A stretch of 64,000 bases of DNA from positions 930,001 to 994,000 of the forward strand of contig NZ_CP071051.1 of the NCBI RefSeq assembly GCF_017161405.1, read 5' to 3'. This DNA comes from Leucobacter sp. CX169 (GTDB lineage: Bacteria; Actinomycetota; Actinomycetes; Actinomycetales; Microbacteriaceae). Below, piece after piece: positions 62,935-64,000 of this stretch. The notes under the pieces were generated by a model, which had not been told where the DNA came from, did not search any database, and was given only the letters and a program-made list of their open reading frames with translations. Every line of letters begins with the position of its first letter. Within the stretch, counting starts at the first letter, position 1. The translations under genes and the position numbers were made by a program.

Positions 62935-62994
62935 GGGGCACCTGTTTCCAGCGGGCGGTCCGGATCCTGCCCGGTTATCCGCCGCTCAACGAAA

Positions 62995-63045
62995 GGTGCC
63001 GCCGATCGAACGCGAACTCTTGAGTTCGATCCGATCGGCGGCACC
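62995..63045. terminator. Stacked-hairpin terminator between flavoprotein gene and mtnK
   Basis: An outer perfect 14-bp stem GGTGCCGCCGATCG / CGATCGGCGGCACC (62995-63008 with 63032-63045) encloses an inner perfect 7-bp hairpin CGAACTC-TT-GAGTTCG (63013-63028). On the minus strand the stem is followed by TTTCGTTG, so it should stop mtnK transcription; the plus side has no T-run. Confidence 0.85.
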
Positions 63046-63069
63046 CCGGGGGCTGCGCTGGCAGGCGCC

Positions 63070-64000
63070 CTACGCGAGGACGCGCGCCCCCACGATCTCC
63101 ACGAACTCGTTGATGTCGGTGTTCGTCTCCCACGTCCCTGCGAGGTCGCGCGCGGCGAGCAGCACCGCACGCGCGGCCGGGGCGCGAAGCGCGGGCTCGA
63201 GCGTCTCGATGTCGCGCACCTTCGCGGCGCCGACGATACGGCGGGCCATCTTGGCGGACGCGAACAGCAGCGCCTCTTGGCGGATGTGGTCGAGGCGGCG
63301 GCGTGCGAACGCCTCGCCGAACAGGCGAGTCTCGTGCCAGCCGGCGGCGAGGCGCAGGAACTCGGCCTCGAACGCGACCCACGTCTCGGAGACGAGCGAC
63401 AGCGCCCAGGCGGCACGCTCGGCATCGCCCAGCGCGTTGGCGCGGGCGGCCGCGAAGCTGTAGTTCGCGAACAGCGCGCCGAGGTCGAACGCGATCGGGC
63501 CGTAGAACGCGAACTCCGAGTCGAACGCCTTGACCGACTCAGCAGTCTCGCCGTCGGCGCCGCGCACCATGACCGAACCGGTGTGCAGATCGCCGTGAAT
63601 GAGCGCCTCAGCCTGGGTCATGAAGCGCCACTTCGCCTCGCCCATGGCCAGCGCGAACACCGGGTCGGCCGCGAGCGCGAGCGCGTCGTCGGCGTTCTCG
63701 GGCAGCACCTCGTTGCGCCCAATGTCGAACACGGGCTCCGTGAACACGAGGTCCTCGGTGATGACGCAGAGATCCGGGTTCTGGGTCGAGGCGATGCGCT
63801 GCGACACCTCGGTGCGATCGAGCCCGAGCATCGAGGTGCCGACGGCGACCGCCGCGACGTAGCGGCCGAGCTCGGCGGCCACCCCGTCGTGCCGCTCGCC
63901 GCGGTTCAGCGCGTCGCGCCACACCGAGTGGTCCGAGAGGTCCTCGATCACGATGATGAAGCGCTCGGGGTCGTACGAGATGACCTCGGCGACGAGCTCG
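63070..64000 (-). CDS. mtnK: S-methyl-5-thioribose kinase, C-terminal part (5' end outside window)
   Basis: The enzyme phosphorylates methylthioribose with ATP in the methionine salvage pathway. The frame runs through base 64000, so about 310 of roughly 400 residues are visible. It has HGDLHTGSVMV, the catalytic Asp and His of the kinase fold; FDSEFAFYGPIAFDLGALFANYSF, the DSE-type metal motif and the MTR-kinase signature; and IIVIEDLSDH. The C-terminal helices are complete and end EFVEIVGARVLA. No other mtn gene is visible here; mtnA would usually be the upstream or downstream neighbour. Confidence 0.9.
   Translation of the reverse strand, partial: ELVAEVISYDPERFIIVIEDLSDHSVWRDALNRGERHDGVAAELGRYVAAVAVGTSMLGLDRTEVSQRIASTQNPDLCVITEDLVFTEPVFDIGRNEVLPENADDALALAADPVFALAMGEAKWRFMTQAEALIHGDLHTGSVMVRGADGETAESVKAFDSEFAFYGPIAFDLGALFANYSFAAARANALGDAERAAWALSLVSETWVAFEAEFLRLAAGWHETRLFGEAFARRRLDHIRQEALLFASAKMARRIVGAAKVRDIETLEPALRAPAARAVLLAARDLAGTWETNTDINEFVEIVGARVLA

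Overview
The window is 64 kb of GC-rich DNA from an actinobacterium. Microbacteriaceae is most likely, and a Leucobacter-like organism would fit. Grounds are the high-GC codon use, a DUF222/HNH (13E12-type) nuclease, the SbcD-SbcC-DUF3516 helicase cluster, an LPXTG-like surface protein and frequent 4-base ATGA gene overlaps. The genus is inferred; no rRNA or other marker gene is present. There is no CRISPR array and no complete insertion sequence.

Bases 1-30,500 are mostly chromosomal backbone. An aminotransferase 3' end is followed by a CstR-type persulfide-response cluster: a repressor diverges from a rhodanese lipoprotein, a thioredoxin and two paralogous Cys-rich miniproteins, with two palindromic operators between. 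Next come alanine dehydrogenase with its Lrp-type regulator, nicotinamidase, and a four-gene overlapping polyamine ABC operon (potABCD order) diverging from a TetR regulator. RraA, a CPA1 antiporter, an AlkZ-like protein and an old-yellow enzyme follow, then sbcD-sbcC-helicase, a GNAT protein, an HNH protein and deoC-ppx-holin-like. tRNA-Gln(CTG), a sortase-anchored Ig-like surface protein and a decayed helicase-BRCT pseudogene close the region.

Bases 30,566-42,461 look like a lower-GC defence island with every gene on the minus strand. In transcription order it encodes an MmeI/YeeA-like adenine methyltransferase, a superfamily 2 helicase, a GIY-YIG (T5orf172/MUG113-like) nuclease and a small membrane protein, all overlapping. 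A small 87-residue protein and a giant membrane-inserted KAP/YobI-like NTPase follow. This is the best candidate for an under-described system.

Bases 42,462-50,720 hold a peptide or D-amino-acid utilisation locus. A serine hydrolase and a LysR regulator diverge from a YtcJ-like amidohydrolase, a polar amino-acid ABC transporter, an Asp/Glu racemase-family protein and a P1 (DmpA-type) peptidase. A diverged second copy of the peptidase 3' end lies about 1.1 kb downstream, bracketing a small secreted-protein gene.

Bases 51,900-56,438 form a second accessory patch. It encodes a serine hydrolase with a glycine-rich membrane segment, a membrane-anchored thrombospondin-type-3 protein ending in a PD-(D/E)XK-like nuclease motif, and a membrane-anchored HNH nuclease.

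Bases 56,463-64,000 return to backbone: a CMD/alkylhydroperoxidase fusion protein, a siderophore-iron ABC transporter, a large FAD/NAD(P)-binding protein and a partial methylthioribose kinase. A perfect 14-bp palindrome containing GGATCC occurs four times, with a fifth near-copy, in the backbone. I found no copy in the two accessory patches.
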